The notes under the pieces: model-generated | Told to the model about the DNA's origin: nothing | What the model saw: only the letters and a program-made list of their open reading frames with translations | Database searches by the model: none | Made by a program: the position numbers and the translations under genes | In this document: positions 41,778 through 52,309 of the stretch, one piece after another | How positions within the stretch are numbered: position 1 is the first letter of the stretch | Layout of the letters: every line of letters begins with the position of its first letter | Source of the DNA: Holophaga sp. | Lineage (GTDB): Bacteria > Acidobacteriota > Holophagae > Holophagales > Holophagaceae | Length of the DNA stretch: 52,463 nt | Assembly: GCA_031292735.1 (NCBI GenBank) | Contig: JARLGP010000205.1 | Coordinates: 1 to 52,463, forward strand | Reading direction: 5' to 3'

Positions 41778-42684
41778 GAAGCACCTCATCGCGGCCGGGC
41801 TGGCCGTCCAGGATGCGGCCGACCACGCCCTCCAGGGCGAAGCGCAGCGGGAACGAGGCCACGCCCTTGAAGGCCGGCCGGTCCGGGCCGAACTGCTGCC
41901 AGAGGTCCTTGTCGTGCCGCAGGTAGCCGACGAAGTCGCCCTGGATCTGGAAATACTTGCGCACCGAGCTGGTCACCGCCTGGCCCAGTTCCACCTGGCT
42001 GAACTCCCGCACCTGGTTGAGCACCACGTGCAGGAACAGCCGGGCCTGCTCCTGGTCCAGGCGCTCCCCGAAGCCGCTGGAAATGGAGCGCAGGTGCTGG
42101 ACGAACTCCCGGTTGTCCTGGATCCCGGCCTCCTGCCGGTGCTGCCAGATCTCCCGGGCCTGTTCCTTGAGCCCGGTTTCCGACAGCAGGTTGCCCAGCT
42201 GCCGGTACTTGAGGTTCTTCAGGAACAGGTAGAAGTTTTCAATGGCCAGGGCGTCGGGCAGGATGACCCCCACCTTCTGGTCCGCCAGCAGGAAGCTGTC
42301 CAGGGTGTCGTACTGGCTGCCGGCCCCCAGGTCCAGCACCACGTGATCGGTCTGCAGCCGGCGCAGGTGGCGGAACAGCTTCTGCTTCTGGGCCCAGGTG
42401 ATGCCGTCGGTGTTGGCGGCGTTGACATTGCCCGGGATCAGCCGGAGCCCGGCCACCGGCGTTTCCAGGGCCAGTTCCTCCAAGGACATGTGCTCCTCGA
42501 AGAACTGGGCCAGGTTGTGCGCCGGCTTGCGGATGCCGCAGTAGGTGTGCTGGTTGGGCCCGCCGTAATCGGCGTCCACCAGGATCACCTGGGCCCCCCG
42601 TTCCGCCAGGGTCAGGGCCAGACCGTTGGCGATCAGGCTTTTGCCTGTGCCGCCCTTGCCGCCCCCCACTGCCCAGATCTGCAT
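41761..42684 (-). CDS. MinD/ParA-family ATPase
   Basis: A P-loop ATPase of 307 residues. AVGGGKGGTGKSLIANGLAL is the deviant Walker A with the signature lysine that marks the MinD/ParA/FlhG class. VILVDADYGGPNQHTYCG holds switch I and VVLDLGAGSQYDTLDSFLLA switch II. The C-terminal third has an extra helical region not typical of chromosomal ParA, and no ParB gene is nearby. Its partner is probably the overlapping helix-turn-helix protein. An ideal -35 TTGACA on the minus strand (42734-42739) lies 50 bp upstream but the -10 is unclear. The role (positioning, motility or transcription) is unknown. Confidence 0.85.
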   Translation of the reverse strand: MQIWAVGGGKGGTGKSLIANGLALTLAERGAQVILVDADYGGPNQHTYCGIRKPAHNLAQFFEEHMSLEELALETPVAGLRLIPGNVNAANTDGITWAQKQKLFRHLRRLQTDHVVLDLGAGSQYDTLDSFLLADQKVGVILPDALAIENFYLFLKNLKYRQLGNLLSETGLKEQAREIWQHRQEAGIQDNREFVQHLRSISSGFGERLDQEQARLFLHVVLNQVREFSQVELGQAVTSSVRKYFQIQGDFVGYLRHDKDLWQQFGPDRPAFKGVASFPLRFALEGVVGRILDGQPGRDEVLRDRTG

Positions 42685-42787
42685 GGTCAACCGTTATGTG
42701 TAAACCCATTAATGATGTATCCCAGCGGGCCGCTGTCAACCGGCGGTCCGCCTTTGTCCCAGGAAAGAATCATCCGGGCTCCCAGGC

Positions 42788-45064
<2,277 letters not shown>

Positions 45065-45092
45065 TCAACTGATTCCTCCTTCATCCGTCCGT

Positions 45093-45131
45093 CCCGGCCC
45101 ATCACCCCCCGATCAGGGGTGATGGGCCGGG
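45093..45131. repeat. Perfect 16-bp stem hairpin
   Basis: CCCGGCCCATCACCCC (45093-45108) pairs perfectly with GGGGTGATGGGCCGGG (45116-45131) around a seven-base loop. There is no T-run on either side, so a simple intrinsic terminator is not supported. It marks the edge of the structured gene-free region. Confidence 0.7.
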
Positions 45132-45606
45132 CGTGAGCGTGACGCTGCGTCGATGCGGTCTCTGAACGCTGCCCGCTGCCCGGCCTTCCACGGGCGCCCC
45201 CTCAGCAAAGCAAGGCGGGGCAGCTCAAGGCGCATAGCGCCGCAGCCGTGCCGGCGCGTAGCGCAGGCGAGGGCCCTGCAAGCCGGCCGGCGCACTCCAG
45301 GCCGCGGGCCGCCGCCGCTACGGCCCGACGCCCACCCAACCTGAACGGACGACCATAGGAGCCGAAAGCTCCCCGGCGACGGGAAACATAGTCTTTGGAT
45401 TATGTTTAGGCAGGCGGCGGGAGTTTTATGAGTAGCTCGGGAGCGCAGCTCACGAGATGGTCATAAAACCATTTTAGACAAGGCGGCCTTATCGAAAATG
45501 CGCCGACGGCCGACCGGCGCGGAGGGCGGCGATGGCACTGCCACAGCGAACTGGAGGGACCCGGCGTTGGGCTCTCAGGATTGTCGCCGGAGGCAGCCAC
45601 TGTCAC
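45132..45606. other. Gene-free structured region, possible ncRNA or element remnant
   Basis: No credible gene is visible in these 475 bp. Three stem-loops lie in a row: GGAGC/GCTCC around CGAAA (45358-45372), AAACATA/TATGTTT (45384-45407), and a 47-bp compound hairpin (45423-45469) with outer arms GTTTTATGA/TCATAAAAC and inner arms CTCG/CGAG and GAGC/GCTC. A further CCGGCG/CGCCGG pair is near 45561-45590. The GC-rich 45132-45340 part has no clear fold. A structured RNA, or the remains of a mobile element, could account for it. Confidence 0.45.
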
Positions 45607-45966
45607 TCAATCCGGGTGCATCGAGAACCATAGGCCATCTTGGTCGGGATCTCTTCCAGACTCTTCCCACTCTTTGATAACCCTGTCAGCAATTTCAGTC
45701 GCTAAAATTCCATATCGATCTTGCTTCTTCCAAAATTCATGCTCAGACTCTGCCGGCCGAACTGGCACAGCTCCTCGTTCAATCAAAGCAATAATGCTTC
45801 GTCGTATGAAGTCCTCCAATGCTGCGCCTGATAAATTAAAACTATCCCTTCCGGTAGGAATAATTTGCCATAGTCCTACGGCGTCCACTTCTAATTCGTT
45901 AGGAACTCGGGCAATCCACTCGCTCATGGGCGTGCCAGAATATTTATCAACTGGTTCTATAGTCAT
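45607..45966 (-). CDS. Probable immunity protein for the adjacent toxin
   Basis: A 119-residue acidic protein with no signal peptide and no family I recognise. It begins MTIEPVDKYSGTPMSEWIAR and ends DQDGLWFSMHPD. Its ATG overlaps the stop of the toxin-like gene by 4 bp (ATGA), so the two are translated as a pair. Its base composition is clearly more AT-rich than the surrounding genes, as is common for immunity genes and toxin tips exchanged between strains. I infer that it stays in the cytoplasm and neutralises the C-terminal toxin domain. Function rests on position and composition only. Confidence 0.6.
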   Translation of the reverse strand: MTIEPVDKYSGTPMSEWIARVPNELEVDAVGLWQIIPTGRDSFNLSGAALEDFIRRSIIALIERGAVPVRPAESEHEFWKKQDRYGILATEIADRVIKEWEESGRDPDQDGLWFSMHPD

Positions 45967-48900
45967 TGCTGATGCACCTTGAGCCCTTTCGGGAGACCAG
46001 GAATATCGATATCGAGAGTCAAGCCACTTTCTTTGGAAGATCGAACTCCGACGCGACCGCCATTTGGTAGGTTATACCAGGTCCCCTTCCCGCCAGCATA
46101 TGTTCCAGATGGCTTAGCTCCAACTAAAAGCTCTTGTTGGAGAGTTGTAAACTCGGAAGAAGAGACTGTTCTGACTTCAGCTGTAGCCCCCTTTTGGATC
46201 GTTCCTATAAGCTCTCCCCCTGGTTTCAGGAGTTCTTGGACTGGCTTAGTTTGGGTTATTCCACTTCCCGAAGCAGCGGGCCCGGCCGGCAACCTCCCAG
46301 TCTGGCCGCGTGTAGCTGTAACCGCCGCCTTCCTGACGTCCTTAGCTATCTTGGCCCCGGTCACGATCGCCAGCGTCGTCGCGCTGTCGTCCTGGATGCC
46401 CCGCGCGTCCCGCACCTGCACCACCTCTCCGAACTTGTTGTAGTCAATGTAACGTTCGGGTGCCCGCAGATGGTCCGGCGCATCAGGGCCCCACCCCTCG
46501 ACGGTGCGCACGGGCCGCACTCGCTCCGCATCCGCATCCTTGTTCCAGCCACCGCCGGTCCACCAATTCTTGAGGTGTTCAGCACTGATTTTGGAGTCTT
46601 CGACCCCTGGTTTCGCTGGTTGCTCCCCATCGGGGATCGGCCCCGCCAACTTTGGCCACCCCGGAACCGGTGGACCAGCCAGGGAATACGGATCCTGCTT
46701 GGCCGCTTCCCCCTTTTTCTCGGCCTTGGACTCACTTCGCCCAGAAGCGGGAGCATTTCTCTGGCGGTTCTCCCCCCCGACCTGGTCATGTGCTGGAGTT
46801 TGTTGCGGCTGAACAGTGGCATATTTTTGCGCTTCACCCAGTCGCTGCTTCTCCTCCTGGGATCGCCGCTGGATCTCGGCTTCCTTCTGACGCCTGGCAG
46901 CTTCTGCAGCCTGCCGCGCCCCCTCCGCGGCCAGACGCTGTTGCTCTTCCTGGGCTCGCCGCTGGGCCTCGGCTTCCTGCTGACGCCTGGCGGCCTCTGC
47001 GGCCTGCCGCGCCCTCTCCGCAGCCAGACGCTGTTGCTCTTCCTGGGCTCGGCGTTGGGCTTCGGTTTCCTGTTGACGCTTGGCCTCTGCCAGTGCCTGC
47101 GCCTCTTTGGCCAGTCGCTGAGCCTCGGCGGCGCGTTTCTGAACTTCCGCGACGTAGCGCAGCTTCTCTGCGGCCCGGCGTTGTCCTTCCTTGATTCGCT
47201 GAAGGGTGTTTTGGATGCCCTGCTGGGTCTCCTGGATACCCTGCTGGGTGCCTTGGATTCGCTGGTGGGTCTCCTGGATTCGGCGCTGGGCCTCAACCAG
47301 GGGCTGGAAATGTTCAGGCAGAGGAAGAACTGCTACCCCTGCCATGGGATATGGAGGGGCTTGGCTCCTTGCCTGTGCCAGTATGCTCTGTGCCAGGGCC
47401 CGCTCAGCCATTTGGTCCTGGATTGCCCCCATTCGAGTGTCGTGTGCTGCTTGGGTCAGGGCGTTTTGTTGATTGGCCAGCACCTGTCTTGCTTCGGCTG
47501 CTGCAAACGCCTGTTGGACGGTTTGCTGGATGTCCTGCTGGTTCCTGGTAACCCACTGGCCAAGCACGTTAGGGCTCTCGGCAGGGGGGAAAATAGGTGG
47601 AGGAGCCGCCGGACTGGGCGTCAAATGGCCACCGGCGATGGCCCCCATCGTCACTTCATTCCGGATGGGGTCAAACCGAATGGGCGTCATCTGAACGTTT
47701 TCGTTGGGGTTGCCGCTCGGATTGGCTTCACGGCTGCCCTCTCCTGGCGCGCCGCCCTTGAGCCCACCGGTTGCCGTCCTGTCCCGGTCGCCAGCTTGAT
47801 GCAGGTCGGGTGCCGTGGCCATACCGGGTTCCCAGGTGAGTCGCCGCGTCATTTCTCCGGGTACAGCCACAAGGGTCCGTCTCTGGAAATCCCACTCAAA
47901 CGTAGGGATATCCCCCTCCTTCTGGCAAGGAATGGAACCGCTGGCCTGGGGCGGCTCGGGATCTCGTTTCCCTTGGAGAACCCAGCGATCCCGGATGAAG
48001 GTTTTGCAGGAGCCACCTCTGCTGGAGGTGGGGGCAAAGGCGAAGTGCCGGGACTGACGAACCCAGGATGGGCCGCCAGCCGCTTCCTGTCCATCCGGAT
48101 CCGCGAAGGAGGTGCTGGAAGCAGGTTGGGCAGCCCGGTGGTAGGTGGCCGCTCCCTGTTCGTGGATGGCCTTCACTCCGAAGGACCACCCGCCATCTTC
48201 CATTTGCCCTGGGGGGCACGGTCCTGGCTGAGGCTCCCAGTCCAATCGGAAGCTGCGAATCGGGAAGACGATCCCCTGCACCACGGTCGGCGGGTAATGC
48301 CGCATCTCCTCGGGGCCGGCAAGGTTCACGGCGTTCACGGCCGGGGCCTTGCCATAACTGAACTCGACCGCTTCCTCCGAGTCATCAACTTGAATCCTGA
48401 CGACTTGGAGAGGTCCCGGATACGGCGGCGGAAGCGCTTCGGGCCTGGTGGCGGCATCCTGACGGCTGTCCGACGGGGGGATGGTGGGTGTGAGATCCTC
48501 CGCCCGCAGGAGGGTGCTCACCATGTAGTCCGGCACCGCTTTGGGGCCTTCATAGGCGATGCGCAGGTGAGCCGCCACATCATGGAAAGCCTCGCCAGGG
48601 GGCTTGGAGTCCAGCGCGGGGAAGCCGGCATCCAGGGCCGGCACGGGAGCGATTCCTTCTGCAGCTTCCATGGTCACCCGGACCCTGGCAGCCATCCAGG
48701 CGGCTTCGAAATCCACCCCATTCGGGCCATAGGTGAACGTCAGGTTCTCGCCGGAAGGCGCGCGGACGGCGGTCAACCGATAGTGGGCAGCCCAAGGGCT
48801 CTGGTCGGGTCGCGGCAAGGCCGCATAGCTGAATTCATAGGCGAGGTCGCCGCGAACCACCAGCAGGCGTGGGGGAAGGATCCACCCGTCTTCGGCTTGA

Positions 48901-49451
48901 ACGTCCCTTCCCAGGACAGGGGGCATCGCTTCCGGAATCCCGTACCCCTCGGTCAGGGCCAGCAGGCACTCTCCAGCGGTGCCGGCAAGCGCAAGCGGAG
49001 CCGGGGGGGCGGAGGACCGATGAGGAAGATGGTCTTGCCTGGACGGTGGGGCATAGCTGAAACGGGCCAGGACCTCGTGCGGGATCATGTCTCTCTGACA
49101 GGGACCATCAGCGCACCCCCCGGTGCCATCGGGATAGGTCCATTGGACCCTTGGCGGAGACTCATCTGGACCACCGGGCGCCAGCGGCCAAACCAACGAT
49201 CCAGGCGACAGCTCGAAGGAGGAGGGGGGCGCCGGCCCCACCAGGGGCGCAAACCGGCCCACCAGGGCAGGGAGATAACGAAGTCCCGGGCGACCGATGC
49301 CGGGCCCCAGAGGGAAGAACAGGCTGGCGGCTCCAGACTCCGGATCCACCTCAAGAATGCCCAGGATTCCAGGGGTGTTTCTCGGTGGGGCGGGAGAGGC
49401 GCCAAGGCCGAATCCAACCAAGCAGGCTACAAAAAGGCTATTGCAATGCAT
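45963..49451 (-). CDS. Exported polymorphic toxin-like protein: SpvB/RHS-like N-terminus, coiled coil, toxin tip
   Basis: A 1,162-residue protein. Residues 1-19 form a signal peptide. Residues about 25-560 are a beta-rich module with SGAASLFFPLGPGIGRPGLR, recalling the start of SpvB, TcB and RHS proteins, and ENLTFTYGPNG-type strands. Residues about 635-885 are a Gln/Arg/Glu/Ala-rich coiled coil built partly from 31-residue repeats. A Pro-rich linker leads to a short RHS-like piece (YIDYNKFGEVVQVRDARG, about 1003-1020) and a C-terminal tip (about 1065-1162) ending WYNLPNGGRVGVRSSKESG and GLPKGLKVHQQ, which looks like a small RNase-type toxin. The tip DNA is AT-richer than the rest. It is paired with the immunity-like gene and 37 bp from its paralogue. 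Confidence 0.7.
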   Translation of the reverse strand: MHCNSLFVACLVGFGLGASPAPPRNTPGILGILEVDPESGAASLFFPLGPGIGRPGLRYLPALVGRFAPLVGPAPPSSFELSPGSLVWPLAPGGPDESPPRVQWTYPDGTGGCADGPCQRDMIPHEVLARFSYAPPSRQDHLPHRSSAPPAPLALAGTAGECLLALTEGYGIPEAMPPVLGRDVQAEDGWILPPRLLVVRGDLAYEFSYAALPRPDQSPWAAHYRLTAVRAPSGENLTFTYGPNGVDFEAAWMAARVRVTMEAAEGIAPVPALDAGFPALDSKPPGEAFHDVAAHLRIAYEGPKAVPDYMVSTLLRAEDLTPTIPPSDSRQDAATRPEALPPPYPGPLQVVRIQVDDSEEAVEFSYGKAPAVNAVNLAGPEEMRHYPPTVVQGIVFPIRSFRLDWEPQPGPCPPGQMEDGGWSFGVKAIHEQGAATYHRAAQPASSTSFADPDGQEAAGGPSWVRQSRHFAFAPTSSRGGSCKTFIRDRWVLQGKRDPEPPQASGSIPCQKEGDIPTFEWDFQRRTLVAVPGEMTRRLTWEPGMATAPDLHQAGDRDRTATGGLKGGAPGEGSREANPSGNPNENVQMTPIRFDPIRNEVTMGAIAGGHLTPSPAAPPPIFPPAESPNVLGQWVTRNQQDIQQTVQQAFAAAEARQVLANQQNALTQAAHDTRMGAIQDQMAERALAQSILAQARSQAPPYPMAGVAVLPLPEHFQPLVEAQRRIQETHQRIQGTQQGIQETQQGIQNTLQRIKEGQRRAAEKLRYVAEVQKRAAEAQRLAKEAQALAEAKRQQETEAQRRAQEEQQRLAAERARQAAEAARRQQEAEAQRRAQEEQQRLAAEGARQAAEAARRQKEAEIQRRSQEEKQRLGEAQKYATVQPQQTPAHDQVGGENRQRNAPASGRSESKAEKKGEAAKQDPYSLAGPPVPGWPKLAGPIPDGEQPAKPGVEDSKISAEHLKNWWTGGGWNKDADAERVRPVRTVEGWGPDAPDHLRAPERYIDYNKFGEVVQVRDARGIQDDSATTLAIVTGAKIAKDVRKAAVTATRGQTGRLPAGPAASGSGITQTKPVQELLKPGGELIGTIQKGATAEVRTVSSSEFTTLQQELLVGAKPSGTYAGGKGTWYNLPNGGRVGVRSSKESGLTLDIDIPGLPKGLKVHQQ
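46862..47080. repeat. 93-bp tandem repeat inside the coiled-coil coding region
   Basis: Two full units and a partial third repeat with a 93-bp period (for example TGACGCCTGG at 46888 and 46981). They encode 31-residue units QQExEAQRRAQEEQQRLAAE followed by RARQAAEAARR. Copies differ by a few bases, so the number could vary by slippage or recombination in frame. Confidence 0.75.
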
Positions 49452-49488
49452 TTGAGTCGAAGCCCAAGAAGGGGAAAACCATTCCCAG

Positions 49489-51573
49489 TTAGTAACCCAG
49501 AGCCTCAGCCTGCCGCCTTAATTCCTCGGCCTGTTGCTCAAGCTCCCTCGCCTGTTGCTCAAATTTTTCTGATTGTCGCTTGAGTTCCTCCGTCCTCCGT
49601 TTAAGCTCCTTTTCCTTCCGTAGGAGCTCTTCTTCTTTTTGCTTGGCTTTATTCTCATATTGCTTAATAATTTCATTTATTTGTTTGTTGTAATCATCGA
49701 CCATGGCGGCGGTTCTTTGGGCTTGTTGACGCGCCTGCTGCGCCTGAAGCTCTGCTTGCAGCCTTGCCTGGTGCCGAAATTCGCCTTGCATTCTTTGCGC
49801 CTGGATCTGCGCATCCATCCGATGAAAGGTCGCATCCCTTCTGGCTTCCTGTTCGGCCTGGATCCTGAGGCCCTGGGCGGTTGCTTGTGCGGCCATTTCC
49901 CTGAGCTTTCCCATGGCTGGGTTGCTTCCTGGGCCTCCCCCAACTGGCATTCCGCCCGCGAGGCCGCCCCGTGCGGTCCCGCCCCTGCTGTCCGTTTGAT
50001 GCAGATCCGGTGGCCTGTTGGTTCCATGGTTCCAATCAAGCTTCCGCGTCATCTCGCCAGGCACGGGGACCAGGATCCGTTCTCGGGGATCCCATTCAAA
50101 CGTGGGAATACCGGCATCGTCATCGCAGGCGAAGGAATGGCAAGCATGAAGAGGCTCGGAATCCGCCTTCCGCCCGGTTCCTTGAAACGCCCACCGGTCT
50201 CGGACGTGGGTTTGGCAGGTGCCGTTCGTCCAGGGGGTCGAGGCAAAAGCGAAGTGCCGGGACTGACGAACCCAGGATGGGCTGCCTGCCTCCGGGGCGT
50301 TCCCGTCAGAAGCAGAACCGGGAGCGCCTCGTCTATAGGTGGGCGCTCCCTTTTCGTAGACTGCCTTCACCCCGAGGACCCACTCGGGCTCTAAGTTCCG
50401 CCCCTCTGCCGATTGCCCCAAGGGGCGCGGTCCCGCCTGGGGCTCCCACTCTAGCCGGAGACTCCGATAGGGTGAATCGATGCCCTGCAATACGGTCGGC
50501 GCGTCCTTCCGGCCCCCCTCGGGGCCGGCAAGGCTTAGGGCCGGTGCCTTCCCATAGCTGAACTCGACCGTTTCCCCCGAGACATCCGCTTGAACCCGCG
50601 CGACTTGCATCTGACTTCGGAGTGCGGGCGGAGCCGCCTCGGATCCCATCGGGGCATCCTGTTTCTCCGCGCGCAGGAAAATGCCGATGGTGTAACCCGG
50701 AACAACCTTCTGGAGACCTTCGTAGCTGATCCGAAGCGAACTTTCGCTGGGGCTACGGTCCAGTGGGGGAGGGGCGGCGTCCAGGGCCACGCGAACCCTC
50801 GCATCCCGCCAGGTGGCTTGGAAATCCATCCCATTTGAGCCATAGGTGAACGTCAGGTTCTCGCCGGAAGGAGCGCGAACTGCGGTCAACCGATAATGGG
50901 CGGCTCCGGGGACCCGGCTGGGTCGCGGAAGGGATGCCTGGCGAAATTCATAGGCGAGATGATTGCGAACCACCAGGAGGCACGTGGGAAAAGCCCACGA
51001 GTCCTGGTATTGCACGTCTTCTTCCGGAGTTGCGTCAGTCACGGCGAACAGATATTCTCCGCGGGTACCTGCGAGTACAAGTGGCGTTGAGGGAGCGGAG
51101 CCTTGATAGGGGAGGTGGTCCTGTCTGGCTGGTGGGGCATAGCCGAATCGGGCCAGGACTGCCTCTGGGTCAAAGGCTCCAGGGAAGGGACCATCCGCAC
51201 AGCCTCCGGTGCCATCGGGATAGCTCCAGCGAACGCTTGGTGGAGTTCCATTCGGACGATCGGAGACCAGCGGCCAATCCAGTGATCCGGGTGACAGTTC
51301 GAAGTTGAAGGACGCCAACCCAGGCTGAGGAGCGAACCGACCGGCCAGAGCGGGGATGTAGCGAAGCCCGGAACGGCCGATGCCGGGCCCCAGAGGGAAG
51401 AACAGGGAGGCGGTTCCAGAATCGGGATCCACTTCGAAAGTGCCCTGGATTCCACGGGTATCTTTCGCGGAGACACCAAGGCTGAGCCCAAGGATCAACT
51501 CTATAAATAAATATCTTATTTTGTGCTTTGACCTGGCTCTAAAAATAGATGTTGTAATTGAAGGAAATTTCAT
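49489..51573 (-). CDS. Paralogue of the toxin-like protein without a toxin tip
   Basis: A 694-residue exported protein. After the signal peptide (YLFIELILGLSLGVSA) the first about 540 residues match the N-terminal module of the neighbouring protein throughout (SGTASLFFPLGPGIGRSGLR; SWVRQSRHFAFA; VPGEMTRKLDW). The remainder (about 564-694) is a coiled coil rich in Gln, Glu, Lys and Arg that ends at ALGY, without any enzymatic domain. GAGG lies seven bases before the ATG at 51573. It is first in a probable operon with the toxin-like and immunity-like genes. It may be a partner or scaffold, or a copy that lost its tip. Confidence 0.75.
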   Translation of the reverse strand: MKFPSITTSIFRARSKHKIRYLFIELILGLSLGVSAKDTRGIQGTFEVDPDSGTASLFFPLGPGIGRSGLRYIPALAGRFAPQPGLASFNFELSPGSLDWPLVSDRPNGTPPSVRWSYPDGTGGCADGPFPGAFDPEAVLARFGYAPPARQDHLPYQGSAPSTPLVLAGTRGEYLFAVTDATPEEDVQYQDSWAFPTCLLVVRNHLAYEFRQASLPRPSRVPGAAHYRLTAVRAPSGENLTFTYGSNGMDFQATWRDARVRVALDAAPPPLDRSPSESSLRISYEGLQKVVPGYTIGIFLRAEKQDAPMGSEAAPPALRSQMQVARVQADVSGETVEFSYGKAPALSLAGPEGGRKDAPTVLQGIDSPYRSLRLEWEPQAGPRPLGQSAEGRNLEPEWVLGVKAVYEKGAPTYRRGAPGSASDGNAPEAGSPSWVRQSRHFAFASTPWTNGTCQTHVRDRWAFQGTGRKADSEPLHACHSFACDDDAGIPTFEWDPRERILVPVPGEMTRKLDWNHGTNRPPDLHQTDSRGGTARGGLAGGMPVGGGPGSNPAMGKLREMAAQATAQGLRIQAEQEARRDATFHRMDAQIQAQRMQGEFRHQARLQAELQAQQARQQAQRTAAMVDDYNKQINEIIKQYENKAKQKEEELLRKEKELKRRTEELKRQSEKFEQQARELEQQAEELRRQAEALGY

Positions 51574-51618
51574 TGGATCACCTCGATCAAATTCGCCAAA
51601 ATCAAAAAACCTTCGTCT

Positions 51619-51683
51619 GATTGCCACCGTTCTGGCAATCTGTTCTGGCTAAATAAATATGAGTGGCAGAAAAAAAGGCGCAA
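51619..51683 (-). promoter_or_regulatory. Promoter and inverted repeat upstream of the toxin-locus operon
   Basis: On the minus strand TTGCGC (51678-51683) and TATTTA (51654-51659) are 18 bp apart in an AT-rich segment. Downstream, GATTGCC and GGCAATC (51619-51625, 51634-51640) form a perfect inverted repeat around eight bases, well placed to be an operator. Confidence 0.4.
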
Positions 51684-51930
51684 GCAAGCAGGCAATAGGT
51701 AACGTAGACTAGTTGCCATTTACCGCTGTGGCATTATTGTAAATATATACATAAAATGACCTTAGGATTGCGTCCTTTTTTAATCCTGTGCCGTCAAACT
51801 CAACCTGGCGGATGGCCTCACGCTCCCAACAAAGGTGGGCGGTTAACCTTCCATTCTGCCGCTCGGGTGCGGTATAGCCATTGATTTCGCATGCTTTATC
51901 TCATGAATCCTGATTGTCAGCGGCAATCTT
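51684..51930. other. AT-rich intergenic stretch
   Basis: I see no gene here. The first part (51700-51790) is strongly AT-rich. The rest has short open frames interrupted by stops, with no recognisable similarity. Confidence 0.4.
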
Positions 51931-52089
51931 TTCCATGGGATGATCGGGGTTCTTGCTGACCTAATTGGCACCCAACACGAAGAGGAAGCACGATATTCCC
52001 TTGGGGAACTCCCCGACTGATATGGAAAATTCTCGCTGGAACTGCATCCGGAGAAGACGCGCCTGGTCCGCTTTGGCCGATTCGCCAAG
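51931..52089 (+). pseudogene. Decayed group II intron reverse transcriptase fragment
   Basis: One reading frame gives VLADLIGTQHEEEARYSLGE, an in-frame TGA at 52018, and then YGKFSLELHPEKTRLVRFGR. The second part is the hallmark LELHPEKTRLIEFGRFA stretch after the catalytic core of group II intron RTs, and the first matches YADDF followed by HxEEA with the catalytic YADD changed to LADL. The thumb and maturase regions are missing downstream. It is a remnant, not a functional intron. Confidence 0.7.
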
Positions 52090-52283
52090 ATGGATGGGAT
52101 CCCCAGTCGGGTAACCGGGATCTCTACCGCGACTCACGACCCTATTCGCGGTGTCATCCCTTTGGCCCAATACGCCGAGTTGCCAACTCTCGCCGAGATC
52201 CCCGGAAAACAATTCGACTCGGTGTGCCGGCGCGAAATGGTTCCGATGATTCGATGGGCCTCCACGCGCAAAATCAGGAGAGA

Positions 52284-52304
52284 CCCCCCGGTCCTGCCGG
52301 GGGG
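52284..52304 (-). terminator. Terminator of the M24 aminopeptidase gene
   Basis: CCCCCCGG and CCGGGGGG form a perfect 8-bp stem with loop TCCTG, six bases beyond the stop codon of the aminopeptidase gene. On the minus strand the following sequence TCTCTCC is only partly T-rich, so termination may be imperfect. Confidence 0.55.
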
Positions 52305-52309
52305 ATGTT

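Noticed and set aside
45113..45295. 60-codon open frame on the minus strand in the structured region
   Set aside because: Arg/Ala-rich low-complexity translation without ribosome binding site or similarity. More likely a by-product of GC-rich DNA.
45335..45572. Possible integron attC site (ACCCAAC near 45336 and GTTGGGC near 45566)
   Set aside because: The two core-like heptamers are about 235 bp apart, beyond the usual attC size, the sequence between them does not fold as one long stem, and no integrase gene is present.
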